Shown here: positions 1-9,147 of the stretch, piece by piece | How positions within the stretch are numbered: the first letter of the stretch is position 1 | Layout: every line of letters begins with the position of its first letter | Assembly: GCF_000525975.1 (NCBI RefSeq) | Contig: NZ_AODK01000013.1 | Span: 1 to 64,000 of the forward strand | Direction of reading: 5' to 3' | Origin: Listeria rocourtiae FSL F6-920 | GTDB taxonomy: Bacteria; Bacillota; Bacilli; Lactobacillales; Listeriaceae | DNA length: 64,000 nt | Notes under the pieces: model-generated | What the model was told of the DNA's origin: nothing | What the model saw: only the letters and a program-made list of their open reading frames with translations | Database searches by the model: none | Made by a program: the position numbers and the translations under genes

Positions 1-2
1 AA

Positions 3-89
3 GAAGGTGATAATCATGAATTTTTATATCATAAGAATAAAAATCATGGTCCCAGCATTTCCCTGTTCAAGATGTTTTTTCCCAGATAA
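3..89 (+). CDS. 3' end of an unidentified upstream gene (partial)
   Basis: An open frame runs in from the window edge for 28 codons and stops at TAA, 24 bases before the next start codon. The tail is rich in His, Asn and Lys and ends in a hydrophobic-basic stretch (SLFKMFFPR). There is too little to name a family. The spacing suggests cotranscription with the exporter that follows. It could also be a chance open frame. Confidence 0.35.
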   Translation, partial: EGDNHEFLYHKNKNHGPSISLFKMFFPR

Positions 90-113
90 ATAATTGAATT
101 AGGAGTTTTAAAA

Positions 114-1301
114 ATGGAAAAAAACATCAGAACAAGTAAAAAAATAAATTTAGCCTTACTGATTTGTCTAGTAGGCTTTCCACAAATAAGTGAAACAATC
201 TATACACCATCACTAACAGAAATCGCTCAAAGTTATGGTATCCCACTAAATATTGCACAAATGACACTAAGTATTTACTTCATAGCTTTTGCATTAGGTG
301 TTTTCTTCTGGGGAATTGGTTCAGATTATTTTGGTAGAAGAAAAGCAATGAATTTAGGTATTGTAGTCTACATTTTAGGATGTATACTATGTTTTGTATC
401 AAAGAATATTGAATTGTTATTTGTAGGTCGCTTTATACAAGCATTCGGTGCAAGTACAGGGTCTGTAACGACACAAACAATCTTGCGAGATAACTACGAA
501 GGCAATGAACGTCATCAGCTATTCGCTAAAATTTCAGCAGCTTTAGCTTTCTCACCGGCAATAGGCCCTCTAATCGGTGGTTTCCTTGGCGAATTTTATG
601 GATTCCGAGTAGTCTTTGCATTTCTCATTGTCATTGGGATGATTCTACTATTCTGGTGCCTTAGGTCTTTACCGGAAACTGGTAACATTTCTTCAAAACG
701 CTTAAATTCAAAGCAAGTTCTTTCAATAGGAAAAAACATGTTGTGTGATCGCTATACTGTAGCATTTGGGGTACTAATTGGAATCTTTAACGGCCTCCTT
801 TTTAGTTATCATTCAGAAGCACCAACAATTTTTATTGAAAAATTTAGCTTTACTCAAAGTCACTATGGATTTATGGGGTGTGCCGTTGCTTTAGCAGCAA
901 TTTTAGGTGCGTGGCTATCAAGCAAATTATTAAAAAGAAAGACTCCAAACTTAATTATCCAAAGCGGCATTCAATTATCATTAATTGGTAGTCTATTACT
1001 TTGTGTTAGTTCATTTCTAGTTTTGCCTATTTATATGCAAGTACTTGTGTATATACTAGGAATTTTTATCATCCTTACTGGAATTGGAATGGCATTACCT
1101 AATTGTTTGAGCCTAGCATTATCTAAGTTTTCCGAAGCAGCTGGTACAGCCGGAGCATTTTTGAGTTTAGGCTATTACATTATTGTCAGTATCTGTACGT
1201 TTTTGATTAGTCTCCTCCACACCGGATCTATTCTCATATTTCCTTTATTTTGTACAGGGCTACTACTCATTTCAATGATTTTTCTCAAATTAGCAAAATA
1301 A
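114..1301 (+). CDS. MFS multidrug efflux transporter, Bcr/CflA-like
   Basis: The 395-residue protein has about 12 hydrophobic segments and the MFS motif A between helices 2 and 3 (GSDYFGRRKA, about residues 69-78). Bcr/CflA drug:H+ antiporters are characterised by an early YTPSLTEI-like stretch after helix 1, seen here at about residues 30-37. It would export small drugs or metabolites across the cytoplasmic membrane using the proton gradient. An AGGAG sits 8 bases before the ATG. No regulator is adjacent, and the substrate cannot be read from the sequence. Confidence 0.8.
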   Translation: MEKNIRTSKKINLALLICLVGFPQISETIYTPSLTEIAQSYGIPLNIAQMTLSIYFIAFALGVFFWGIGSDYFGRRKAMNLGIVVYILGCILCFVSKNIELLFVGRFIQAFGASTGSVTTQTILRDNYEGNERHQLFAKISAALAFSPAIGPLIGGFLGEFYGFRVVFAFLIVIGMILLFWCLRSLPETGNISSKRLNSKQVLSIGKNMLCDRYTVAFGVLIGIFNGLLFSYHSEAPTIFIEKFSFTQSHYGFMGCAVALAAILGAWLSSKLLKRKTPNLIIQSGIQLSLIGSLLLCVSSFLVLPIYMQVLVYILGIFIILTGIGMALPNCLSLALSKFSEAAGTAGAFLSLGYYIIVSICTFLISLLHTGSILIFPLFCTGLLLISMIFLKLAK

Positions 1302-1384
1302 AGAGATGAATATTGACCACTCTTTTTCTCAACACAAGGTTATATTATTTTAGAAAAATAGCTTCATGAAAAATCAACAGTAAC

Positions 1385-1507
1385 ATTAGCGTGTCGACAA
1401 ATGCTTAGATCCTAGGCAAAGTTGAGCACTAGAGCGGAGCATACTTGGGTATGTGAGCACCGGCGTGCAGACTTTAACGATGGAGATAAGTGTTTGTCGA
1501 CACGCTG
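1385..1507. repeat. Long imperfect palindrome (intergenic hairpin element)
   Basis: The ends are inverted copies: AGCGTGTCGACAAATGCTTA on the left (1388-1407) against AGCGTGTCGACAAACACTTAT read on the opposite strand from the right. The pairing continues imperfectly towards the centre, so the whole ~120 bases can fold as one long stem. The core GCGGAGCATACTTGGGTATGTGA (split by one base) is closely repeated near 39897-39921 inside another repeat. It encodes nothing obvious. It could be a MITE-like element or a structured RNA. Confidence 0.6.
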
Positions 1508-1965
1508 ACATTACTATATGTAATGGCTGTTGGTTTTTTGTTGTAGGTTATACTTGCCATTTCTTCTTTTATATATATCAATTGGGAAAAAGCCAAAATG
1601 ATTCAGAAACGATAACTAAGCGGCCTATTGATATCTAATTATGTCACATCAAAGCATCCGTTATTTGAATCGTATCACCAGTGAAAATCGATACATCAAA
1701 TATAATTAATGCTTTTGATGACTCATTCCACATACCTCTATTGTTTTCCCTAAGCTATTTTTTACTACCTTTAAATTTAACCCAAATCCTACAGCTTCAC
1801 AAATAGCCTTCCTTTCTGATGTGAGGTTAGGACAAACTCTTAGGCGATATTCTCATGTATTCAGATATTAATAAATAAAGAGTATCTTTTTTAACTATAT
1901 AAAATCCTCTAAGCAACGCTAACAATAAGCTTTTGCAAAACCAGTGAATGGCCAATTATAAACAC
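1508..1965. other. Gene-poor stretch with a possible short coding remnant
   Basis: No convincing gene is present between the exporter and the srtA terminator. On the minus strand an open frame of about 48 codons (roughly 1853 down to 1706) has a plausible composition, with CPNLTSERKA followed by AVGFGLNLKVV, but no start codon or ribosome site. It may be the remnant of a lost gene. I do not recognise a family. Confidence 0.25.
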
Positions 1966-2010
1966 TAAAAAAGCACGCCACATAGAATCAAAAACTCCAT
2001 GTGGCGCGCC
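1966..2010 (-). terminator. Rho-independent terminator of srtA
   Basis: On the minus strand GCGCGCCACAT pairs with ATGTGGCGTGC around a 15-base loop and is followed by six T. It starts just after the srtA stop codon. Confidence 0.85.
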
Positions 2011-2017
2011 TAAAACC

Positions 2018-2677
2018 TTATTCAAAATATTTTTCCTTCTTCTCTTTCGTTAGCTTTTCAGTTGAAACCAGCTTTCCAACAGCAATAAAACGTTTGTTGG
2101 TCTCTGTTGCAACATCACATGTGACAAGAGTAATCTGTGGCTCATCGGTCTCATCAATGACACCAACTTCTGTGTCTTTAACGATTTTTGTGCTTGTTAC
2201 TTCATAAGTATATAGATTCGTTAAATCTGTCAGATAAATTTTTTCGCCTTCTTTGACATCCATTACCGGACCGAATAACATCGAACCGTTACGCATATGA
2301 TGCCCTGCAAGTGGGTAGTTTCCTTTACCCATCACTTGATCCGATCGCATTGTTGTCGCACCTGCAAGTAAATTGGCCGTATTTGTGCCTTTTAAAACCA
2401 TCAAGCTAAGATCAACACTAGGAATCGCAATCGAACCAACGACTGCATTTTTGTCGTAATCCGCTGCCCCTTTTACAACCGATGTCATAGAAGGTAATTC
2501 GACGCTCGCAAAATCAAAATTGGCGTCTCTGTTATTATTTTTTTCAATCGTTTCTGCACTGTAGTTTGTTACCGAGTCCCGCTCACTTAAATACTTCACA
2601 ATTCCGCTTTTAATGAACGGTGATAGTACCAGAAGTAACCCAATAATTAAAATGATAATTGCAATCGTTTTCTTCAA
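2018..2677 (-). CDS. srtA: Class A sortase (housekeeping)
   Basis: Sortase A is a membrane-anchored transpeptidase that cleaves LPXTG proteins and links them to the peptidoglycan cross-bridge. The 219-residue product has an N-terminal membrane anchor (about residues 4-22). The catalytic residues are visible: His126/127 in LAGHH, Cys187 in TLVTC and Arg196 in NKRF. The start is taken as TTG with AAGGAGGAG about 10 bases upstream. A longer in-frame extension to an upstream ATG adds 24 residues that do not fit the family's N terminus. It is divergent from ltaS, as I recall for the L. monocytogenes srtA region, but the 3-methyladenine glycosylase gene that I recall lying between them there is absent. 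Confidence 0.93.
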   Translation of the reverse strand: MKKTIAIIILIIGLLLVLSPFIKSGIVKYLSERDSVTNYSAETIEKNNNRDANFDFASVELPSMTSVVKGAADYDKNAVVGSIAIPSVDLSLMVLKGTNTANLLAGATTMRSDQVMGKGNYPLAGHHMRNGSMLFGPVMDVKEGEKIYLTDLTNLYTYEVTSTKIVKDTEVGVIDETDEPQITLVTCDVATETNKRFIAVGKLVSTEKLTKEKKEKYFE

Positions 2678-3021
2678 ATATATACTCCTCCTTGCTGTTC
2701 TTTTATTATATAGTAGACATAGCTCCAAATGCAACAATGAAACGGTCATTGTTCTTTATATCTTCCCCGCCAAGTACTTTAACAAACGCTCCCATTTATT
2801 CTACCTCAAAAGCTTTTAACTCGCTTATTTACGCTATTTTCATTCGTCATCAGCCTCTAGACGCATGTTTTTTGGTTTTATTTTTGTTAAAGTTATGTTA
2901 CAATCGTATTAACGTGGGTTTGGAATTAGCGTAACGCTTCTTACATATAGAGCCCAGTTTTTTTTTATTCTATTAAATATGAAAGTACTTACTCACAGTA
3001 GAGTATTAGGAGAGGTGAACT

Positions 3022-4995
3022 ATGAACGAATGGAAAGAAAAAGTCCTCGGCTTCTTAAGTAAGAACTACGGATTTTTTATTCTAGCCGTCATTCTATTCT
3101 GGCTAAAAACGTATATTGCTTATCAAACTGAATTTAATCTTGGTATTGAGAATGCCATGCAACAATTTTTACTACTAATTAATCCACTAAGTTCGGCTGT
3201 GTTCTTTATGGGACTCGCTTTATTTGCGAAAGGTCGACGCTCGTTTATCTGGATTATTATTATCGATTTACTGTTAACAATCGTCCTGTTTGCGAACATG
3301 GTTTACTACCGATTTTTCAGTGATTTTATTACATTGCCAAACATTAAAGAGGCATCAAGCCTTGGCGAACAAAGTGGCAGTATCGGTGCTCTAATGAACT
3401 GGACCGATGCGCTTTACTTCTTGGATATCGTTTTCTTGATTGGCTTATTGGTATTTCGAGTTGTCAAACCAAACAAAGAAGCGCGGATTCGTGCTCGTAA
3501 AACTGTCGGTGTGTTAACGCTAGGTGTAGCGATGTTTTTCGCTAACTTAGGTCTTGCTGAAATCGACCGTCCTGAGCTGTTAACTCGTACTTTTGATCGG
3601 ACGTATATTGTAAAATATCTTGGTATGACAAACTTTCAACTGTATGATGCAGTAAAAAGCACACAAAATTCAACGCAACGTGCCCTCGCTGATAGTAGCG
3701 ATGTCAATGAAGTGTTGAACTATACGAAATCGAATTATGCCGCGCCAAACCCAGCGTATTTTGGAAAAGCAAAAGGTAAAAACGTCATTTACATTCACTT
3801 GGAGAGTTACCAGCAGTTCTTGATTAACTACAAACTTCATGGTGAAGAAGTTACACCCTTTATTAACTCGTTCTTCAAGGACAAAAATACATTAAGCTTC
3901 ACGAATTTCTTCCACCAAACAGGTCAAGGGAAAACTTCTGATGCCGAAATGATGCTTGAAAATTCATTATTTGGGCTCCCACAAGGTTCTGCCTTCTCAA
4001 CAAAAGGCAAAAATACGTATCAATCTGCACCAGCAATTTTAGGCCAGCAAGGATATGATTCAGCCGTTTTCCACGGCAACTATAAGAGTTTCTGGAATCG
4101 CGATGAAATATACAAACAGTTTGGTTATAATCATTTCTTCGATGCTAGTTACTATGATATGAACGAAAAGGATGTTTCGAACTACGGTTTGAAAGATAAG
4201 CCGTTCTTCAAGGAATCTGAGAAATATATTGAGTCTTTACAACAACCGTTTTACGCGAAGTTCATTACGTTGACGAATCATTTCCCTTATCCAATTTCAG
4301 AAGAAGAAGCAACAATTAAACCAGCTGAAACTGGTGATGCTTCTGTAGATAGTTACTTCCAAACTGCACGTTATTTAGATGAATCAGTGCGCAGTTTCGT
4401 ACAGTATTTGAAGGATAGTGGTTTGTATGAGAATTCGGTTATCGTAATGTACGGCGATCACTATGGTATTTCAGACAATCATGCTCAAGCCATGAGTAAA
4501 GTGCTTGGTAAAGATTATGATGCTTATCAAAACGCTCAAGCGCAACGTGTTCCATTTATGGTTCGTGTTCCTGGAGTAGAAGGTGGCATTAAAGATACGT
4601 ATGGCGGTGAAATCGATATTTTACCAACCATTCTTCACTTGCTTGGCACAGATACAAAAAGCTACGTACAGTTAGGTAACGATTTGCTCTCTAAAGATGC
4701 GAAACAAGTAGTTCCATTCCGAAATGGCGATTTCATTACCCCTGCTTACTCGATGATTGGTGGCAAGTTCTATAATCAAAAAACAGGCGAAGAAATCACG
4801 ACCGAAACAGACGCTATGAAAGCAACGAAAGACAATGTTGCAAAAGAGCTCGAACTTTCCGATGAAGTGTTACAAGGCGACTTGCTTCGTTTCTACACAC
4901 CTGAGGGCTTCAAGGAAACAGACCCTTCGAAGTACAATTACAACAATAAGGACAAAACGACAAGTACAGACGAATCATCGACGGATACGAAATAA
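3022..4995 (+). CDS. ltaS: Lipoteichoic acid synthase (glycerol-phosphate polymerase)
   Basis: LtaS polymerises the glycerol-phosphate chain of lipoteichoic acid on the outer membrane face, using phosphatidylglycerol. The 657-residue protein has five N-terminal membrane helices (to about residue 180) and an extracellular sulfatase-type domain. Metal and catalytic residues align by motif: Glu261 in HLESYQ, Thr305 in GQGKTSD (the probable nucleophile) and Asp479-His480 in YGDHYG. The tail is Thr/Ser/Asp rich and hydrophilic. GGAGAGGTG lies just before the ATG and a terminator follows directly, so it is monocistronic. Listeria also has a primase paralogue (LtaP). The length and position next to srtA favour the polymerase. 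Confidence 0.93.
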   Translation: MNEWKEKVLGFLSKNYGFFILAVILFWLKTYIAYQTEFNLGIENAMQQFLLLINPLSSAVFFMGLALFAKGRRSFIWIIIIDLLLTIVLFANMVYYRFFSDFITLPNIKEASSLGEQSGSIGALMNWTDALYFLDIVFLIGLLVFRVVKPNKEARIRARKTVGVLTLGVAMFFANLGLAEIDRPELLTRTFDRTYIVKYLGMTNFQLYDAVKSTQNSTQRALADSSDVNEVLNYTKSNYAAPNPAYFGKAKGKNVIYIHLESYQQFLINYKLHGEEVTPFINSFFKDKNTLSFTNFFHQTGQGKTSDAEMMLENSLFGLPQGSAFSTKGKNTYQSAPAILGQQGYDSAVFHGNYKSFWNRDEIYKQFGYNHFFDASYYDMNEKDVSNYGLKDKPFFKESEKYIESLQQPFYAKFITLTNHFPYPISEEEATIKPAETGDASVDSYFQTARYLDESVRSFVQYLKDSGLYENSVIVMYGDHYGISDNHAQAMSKVLGKDYDAYQNAQAQRVPFMVRVPGVEGGIKDTYGGEIDILPTILHLLGTDTKSYVQLGNDLLSKDAKQVVPFRNGDFITPAYSMIGGKFYNQKTGEEITTETDAMKATKDNVAKELELSDEVLQGDLLRFYTPEGFKETDPSKYNYNNKDKTTSTDESSTDTK

Positions 4996-5000
4996 TGACG

Positions 5001-5033
5001 AAACCACTCATTCATAGGATGGGTGGTTTTTTT
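5001..5033 (+). terminator. Rho-independent terminator of ltaS
   Basis: AAACCACTCA pairs with TGGGTGGTTT across a 10-base loop, and the stem runs into a T tract. Confidence 0.85.
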
Positions 5034-5097
5034 AATATAGCTTCCCTTTCCCGCGTTAAAATGCTATTCTATAAAAAGATAAGGGAGGTTACTACAT

Positions 5098-6336
5098 ATG
5101 AAAATACTCAAAAACTATGCATTCAGTCTTTTCTTAATCGCCGGAATTATCATCGGTGGTGCGGCTGGGCTCATTTTTGGTGATAAAACTTCGGTGGTGC
5201 GGCCGATTGGGGAATTATTTCTTAATTTGATGTTTGTCGTTATTGTACCACTTGTATTTCTGAGTGTTTCGAGTGCTATCGCGAATATGAAAGGCATGAA
5301 GCGTCTCGGTAAAATTATGGGCACAATTTTTGCGATATTCTTTACAACTGCTTTGATTGCTGCGGTCATTGCGTTTATTGGAACAAAAATCTATAATCCA
5401 CTGCAGGGCGTTGATATGTCACAAATTATTAAAAACTTGCCAACTGCTCCAGAAGCTACAAGCTCAACAATCGGAGAAACAATCGTCAAAACGTTCACAG
5501 TGCCTGATTTTTTGGATTTATTCTCGAAATCTAACTTATTACCCCTGATTGTCTTTTCGATTCTTCTAGGGCTCGCTACGTCGATGACAGGTGAAAAAGG
5601 AAAACCAGTCGCTGATTTCTTAAATGCTGGTACGGAAGTTATTTTAAAAATGGTGAAGGTGATTATGTATGCGGCACCGATTGGCCTTGGTTGTTACTTT
5701 GCCGATACTGTTGGAAAGCTTGGTCCGCAAATTATTAACGGTTATTTGAACTCTTTCTTACTTTATTTAGTGCTGGCAGTTATTTATTATTTTGGCGCTT
5801 TCACTCTATATGCTTTTATTTCTGGTGGTCTTCTAGGCGTGAAAGTTTATTGGAAAAATGTCATTACGCCTTCTATTACAGCAATTGCTACGTCTTCCAG
5901 TGCAGCTTGTATCCCCGTTAACTTGCAAGCAACGAAAAAAATGGGAGTACCTGATGATATCGCAGAAACCGTTATTCCTCTCGGTGCGAATACACATAAG
6001 GATGGCTCTGTGATGGGAGGAATCATTAAAATTATCTTCCTATTCACCTTGTTCGGCAAAGATATGACCTCACCGATGAATATCCTCGCAATTATTGGTG
6101 TTGCATTCCTCGTTGGTGCTGTAATGGGGGCAATTCCAAGCGGTGGTATGACTGGGGAATTAATGATTTGCGCAGTATTTGGTTTCAATCCTGAACTCGT
6201 TGGAACAATTATGATTATTAGTACAATCATTGATATACCTGCAACATTACTAAATTCAACGGGGAACACGGTATGTGCAATGTTAGTTAGCCGATTTGTT
6301 GAAGGTAAGAATTGGTTGTCAAAACAATTTGCTTAG
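5098..6336 (+). CDS. Dicarboxylate/amino acid:cation symporter (DAACS/GltP family)
   Basis: This family takes up glutamate, aspartate, C4-dicarboxylates or Ser/Thr with Na+ or H+. The 412-residue protein shows the family's serine-rich reentrant loop (ATSSSAACIP, about residues 263-272), the PLGANTHKDGS motif in place of the usual PLGATINMDG, and a final SGGMTGEL loop. The unusual THKDG version argues for a substrate other than glutamate; the choice cannot be made from sequence. An AGGGAGGT lies 8 bases before the ATG. It stands alone between two terminators. Confidence 0.85.
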   Translation: MKILKNYAFSLFLIAGIIIGGAAGLIFGDKTSVVRPIGELFLNLMFVVIVPLVFLSVSSAIANMKGMKRLGKIMGTIFAIFFTTALIAAVIAFIGTKIYNPLQGVDMSQIIKNLPTAPEATSSTIGETIVKTFTVPDFLDLFSKSNLLPLIVFSILLGLATSMTGEKGKPVADFLNAGTEVILKMVKVIMYAAPIGLGCYFADTVGKLGPQIINGYLNSFLLYLVLAVIYYFGAFTLYAFISGGLLGVKVYWKNVITPSITAIATSSSAACIPVNLQATKKMGVPDDIAETVIPLGANTHKDGSVMGGIIKIIFLFTLFGKDMTSPMNILAIIGVAFLVGAVMGAIPSGGMTGELMICAVFGFNPELVGTIMIISTIIDIPATLLNSTGNTVCAMLVSRFVEGKNWLSKQFA

Positions 6337-6340
6337 AGCT

Positions 6341-6384
6341 AAAAAGGATGGAGCTGCCAGTTTTGGTAGCTCCATCCTTTTTTT
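6341..6384. terminator. Bidirectional terminator between symporter and TetR gene
   Basis: AAAGGATGGAGCTGCC pairs with GGTAGCTCCATCCTTT. There is an A tract on one side and a T tract on the other, serving both convergent genes. Confidence 0.9.
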
Positions 6385-7036
6385 AACTTATACCTTTTGT
6401 GATACAGCAAACAGTCCTTTCAATCTCTGCCTCATCGTCCCACTCTGCTTTTGGTATAATCATAAAGCGCGTTATCATCAAGCCAACAATATTCGTAATT
6501 AGCGTTCGCATAATTGTGCTATTTGGCATATCATTGATCTCTCCACGTTCTTTATAGAAATTAATAATTCTATCAAACTGCCCTTTCACATGCACCATGA
6601 AAACTTTCGAAAACTGATCCCGAATCTCTTCATGATACAACATTTCCTGCATGTAAATCTTGATTACCTGACTATTCTCACGTGCAAATTCAAATCTGTT
6701 CTTTATTAGCGTTGTTAAAAAAGCTCGAAAATCAGGATATTCCTGCTCAAAAACTTCCGCCACAAATGTCTGTGCTAAAAATGGCGCTACACTTTCAATC
6801 ATAATTGGCACGGTAATTGAGCTCAATAAGTCCTTTTTTGTCTTATAATGCCTGAAAATTGTTCCCTCAGCAACACCTGCACGCTTCGCAATCTCACTCG
6901 TCGATGTTGCCGCGAAACCACGCTCTGCAAATAACTCAATCGCAGCTGCAACAATTTTCTTCTGCTTCTCACTCATTTTTTTATCCTGCTCTGCTACCGC
7001 CAACATTTGGGTTAGAATATCTTTGCTTTCCGTCAT
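6383..7036 (-). CDS. TetR/AcrR family transcriptional repressor
   Basis: A TetR-type helix-turn-helix occupies about residues 20-65 (IVAAAIELFAERGF, then TSEIAKRAGVAEGTIFRHY). A helical ligand-binding domain follows, for about 217 residues in all. The start is placed at the second ATG because AAAGGA sits 9 bases before it; the first ATG three codons upstream has no room for a ribosome site. It is the last gene of an operon with the ABC exporter upstream, 15 bases after the permease stop. It most likely represses this operon through the palindrome at 8980-8993 and is released by the exporter's substrate. Confidence 0.87.
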   Translation of the reverse strand: MTESKDILTQMLAVAEQDKKMSEKQKKIVAAAIELFAERGFAATSTSEIAKRAGVAEGTIFRHYKTKKDLLSSITVPIMIESVAPFLAQTFVAEVFEQEYPDFRAFLTTLIKNRFEFARENSQVIKIYMQEMLYHEEIRDQFSKVFMVHVKGQFDRIINFYKERGEINDMPNSTIMRTLITNIVGLMITRFMIIPKAEWDDEAEIERTVCCITKGIS

Positions 7037-7051
7037 TACCGCCATTCCTTT

Positions 7052-8221
7052 CTATATTTTACGATATTTTTTCAAGGCAAAGATATTTAGAATCATGAAT
7101 ACGAGCGTAAATCCAACTAAAACATAGAAATCCGTTGCAAAACCGCTAAACCCTTCACCTTTTACCATAATCGATGTTAAAGCATCTGCACCGTAATACA
7201 GTGGCATAATATGAGCAATCCACTGCAACCAATCCGCCATTCCTTCTAGCGGGAAAATTCCACAAAACAAAACTTGCGGTACAATCACAATCGGAATAAA
7301 CTGCACAATTTGGAACTCATTATTTGCAAATGTTGATAATAAAATGCCTAGTGTCAAAGCGACCATCGCTAACATTAACGTAATCAGCAATACGTACCAA
7401 ATCGACCCCATCTGCACCATATCGAGCACATGAATCGAGTATAATGCTACAATAATCGACTGTGCCAATGCAAAAATACCAAATCCAAGCAAATATCCAG
7501 TTTCCAGCTCCCATCGTTTAATCGGTGTCGCCATCAGACGCTCCAAAGTCCCTGTCGTCCGCTCACGTAAGAATGAAATACCAGCAATTAAGAAAACAAA
7601 GAAGAAAACAAAGAATCCAATGAAAATTGGTCCAATCGTATCGAAAAATGTCGTATCTGCATCTCCGTATATATACGCAGTATCAATCGCTAGTTGTTGC
7701 TGTTCCGGTATTTGCAAATTCACTGCTGGAATATCCAACTGCTGACCCGTCTGAGCCGTATACTGTTTTGCTATTTTCGCCAAAGACTGCTGTATCTTTG
7801 CACTTGCCTCTTGCATCGAAGCACCTAGCTGTTTCATTGTCTCTTTTTGTTCCGCCATCAAAGCCGCTTGCAACTTCATCTGAATCTGCTTGCTAACGCC
7901 CGGATCGCTATTTTCAAAAGTCAGCTTCACATTCGAACCATCTTGTAATATAAACGCATCTAGTCCATCTGATTTTATCGTATCCTTTGCGCTATCCACG
8001 GAACGATATTGCTTCACCGAAATATCCGTATCTTTCAGTTGCGCCACCATCGAAGAAGATACACCCTCCACGCCAATTTTTGGCTTCACAGTATCCCCAT
8101 CAAACAAATAATTAATCAACGTAATCAAAAGAAGTGGCGCAATAAACATTAATGCAAGCGTTCTTTTATCCCGTCGAAACTGATTCGCAATTCGCTTCAC
8201 AATCGCCATTACTCGCATCAT
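7052..8221 (-). CDS. ABC-2 type transporter permease
   Basis: The 389-residue protein starts with a single membrane helix, followed by a large extracytoplasmic region (about residues 45-200) with a coiled stretch around QASAKIQQSLAKIAK. Five or more C-terminal helices follow, the ABC-2/DrrB-like layout of multidrug or lipid exporters. The motif RERTTGTLERLMATP before the C-terminal helices is typical of this family. Its ATG overlaps the stop of the ATPase gene by four bases (ATGA), so the two are translationally coupled and form one exporter. Confidence 0.88.
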   Translation of the reverse strand: MMRVMAIVKRIANQFRRDKRTLALMFIAPLLLITLINYLFDGDTVKPKIGVEGVSSSMVAQLKDTDISVKQYRSVDSAKDTIKSDGLDAFILQDGSNVKLTFENSDPGVSKQIQMKLQAALMAEQKETMKQLGASMQEASAKIQQSLAKIAKQYTAQTGQQLDIPAVNLQIPEQQQLAIDTAYIYGDADTTFFDTIGPIFIGFFVFFFVFLIAGISFLRERTTGTLERLMATPIKRWELETGYLLGFGIFALAQSIIVALYSIHVLDMVQMGSIWYVLLITLMLAMVALTLGILLSTFANNEFQIVQFIPIVIVPQVLFCGIFPLEGMADWLQWIAHIMPLYYGADALTSIMVKGEGFSGFATDFYVLVGFTLVFMILNIFALKKYRKI

Positions 8222-8943
8222 GACTGCACACCTCCAAATTGTAAGAAGGCATCTTCCAATCGCCCAGTCGACGTCTTCGCTTCCAATTCAGCCGGCGTTC
8301 CAACTGCGATAATTTTACCATCACGAACCATGGCCAATCGATCACACTTTTCTGCTTCATCCATTACATGTGTCGTCACGAGGATGCACTTCCCCTCTCC
8401 CTTCAACATGTCCAACTCCTCCCAAATCGACTTTCGTAATTCCGGGTCAATTCCAACAGTTGGTTCATCCAAAATCAACACATCAGGGTCCTGTAACATC
8501 GAAATTGCAAGTGACAGACGCCGCTTCATGCCTCCTGAAAAATCGCTTACTTGTTTATTCAATTCCCCTTCTAAATTCACAAGTTTCGCCGCATAAGTAA
8601 TCCGTTCCTTGCGCTTAGCACCCTTTAAAGAATAAAGTGCTGCAAAAAACTCCATGTTCTCTTTTGCCGTCAAATCAATATATAGCGCATCTGACTGCGC
8701 CATATAACCAATATTGGCAATCACACCAAGATTAGGCATCCGCTTATCCAAAACCGTAACCTCACCAGAATCGCCTTTTTCCATACCTACAATGACTTTT
8801 ACAAGCGTCGTTTTACCTGCACCAGAAGGGCCAATCAAGCCGAAAATTTCACCTTTCTCCACTTCTAATCCAATATCCGTCAAAATTTTCTTTTTTCCAA
8901 ATGACACGTTAAGTCCCGCCACCTGAATAGCTACTTCTCCCAT
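8218..8943 (-). CDS. ABC transporter ATP-binding protein
   Basis: The 241-residue nucleotide-binding subunit has Walker A (GPSGAGKTT), the signature FSGGMKRRLSL, Walker B (VLILDEPT) and a switch His (TTHVMDEAE). It powers the permease encoded immediately downstream. The start is the ATG with GAGGAGG eight bases upstream; a longer frame adds 17 residues without a ribosome site. It is the first gene of the ATPase-permease-TetR operon, which lies beside ltaS and coaA as I recall for L. monocytogenes lmo0924-0926. Confidence 0.9.
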   Translation of the reverse strand: MGEVAIQVAGLNVSFGKKKILTDIGLEVEKGEIFGLIGPSGAGKTTLVKVIVGMEKGDSGEVTVLDKRMPNLGVIANIGYMAQSDALYIDLTAKENMEFFAALYSLKGAKRKERITYAAKLVNLEGELNKQVSDFSGGMKRRLSLAISMLQDPDVLILDEPTVGIDPELRKSIWEELDMLKGEGKCILVTTHVMDEAEKCDRLAMVRDGKIIAVGTPAELEAKTSTGRLEDAFLQFGGVQS

Positions 8944-8979
8944 TTCTAAAACCTCCTCTAGGTTAAAAAAGTAATAAAA

Positions 8980-9027
8980 TGAGTGATTACTCACTTTTAT
9001 TTTATACTAAAAAAAAATAAAAGTAAA
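8980..9027 (-). promoter_or_regulatory. Promoter and candidate TetR operator of the ABC operon
   Basis: On the minus strand TATAAA (9006-9001) serves as -10, with a TTTACT 15 bases upstream as a weak -35. Just downstream, TGAGT-GATT-ACTCA (8980-8993) is an inverted repeat placed to block transcription. Autorepression by the operon's TetR protein is an inference from position. Confidence 0.5.
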
Positions 9028-9147
9028 GTAAAAAGCTAGATCTGTTAAAATATAAACCAGCAAAAATTAGATTACCTTCAATGAGAGCGACAAAAATGAA
9101 CCTTCTATTTTCATTAAAGATTAGTGATTGATTACTTTCAATAGAAA

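Noticed and set aside
1453-1638. 61-codon open frame over the 1.4-kb palindrome
   Set aside because: It is an accident of the inverted repeat: half of it is repeat arm, there is no ribosome site, and the composition is unlike protein.
5847-6269. 140-codon open frame antisense to the symporter
   Set aside because: Typical shadow frame of a hydrophobic membrane protein gene. It lacks its own ribosome site and promoter.
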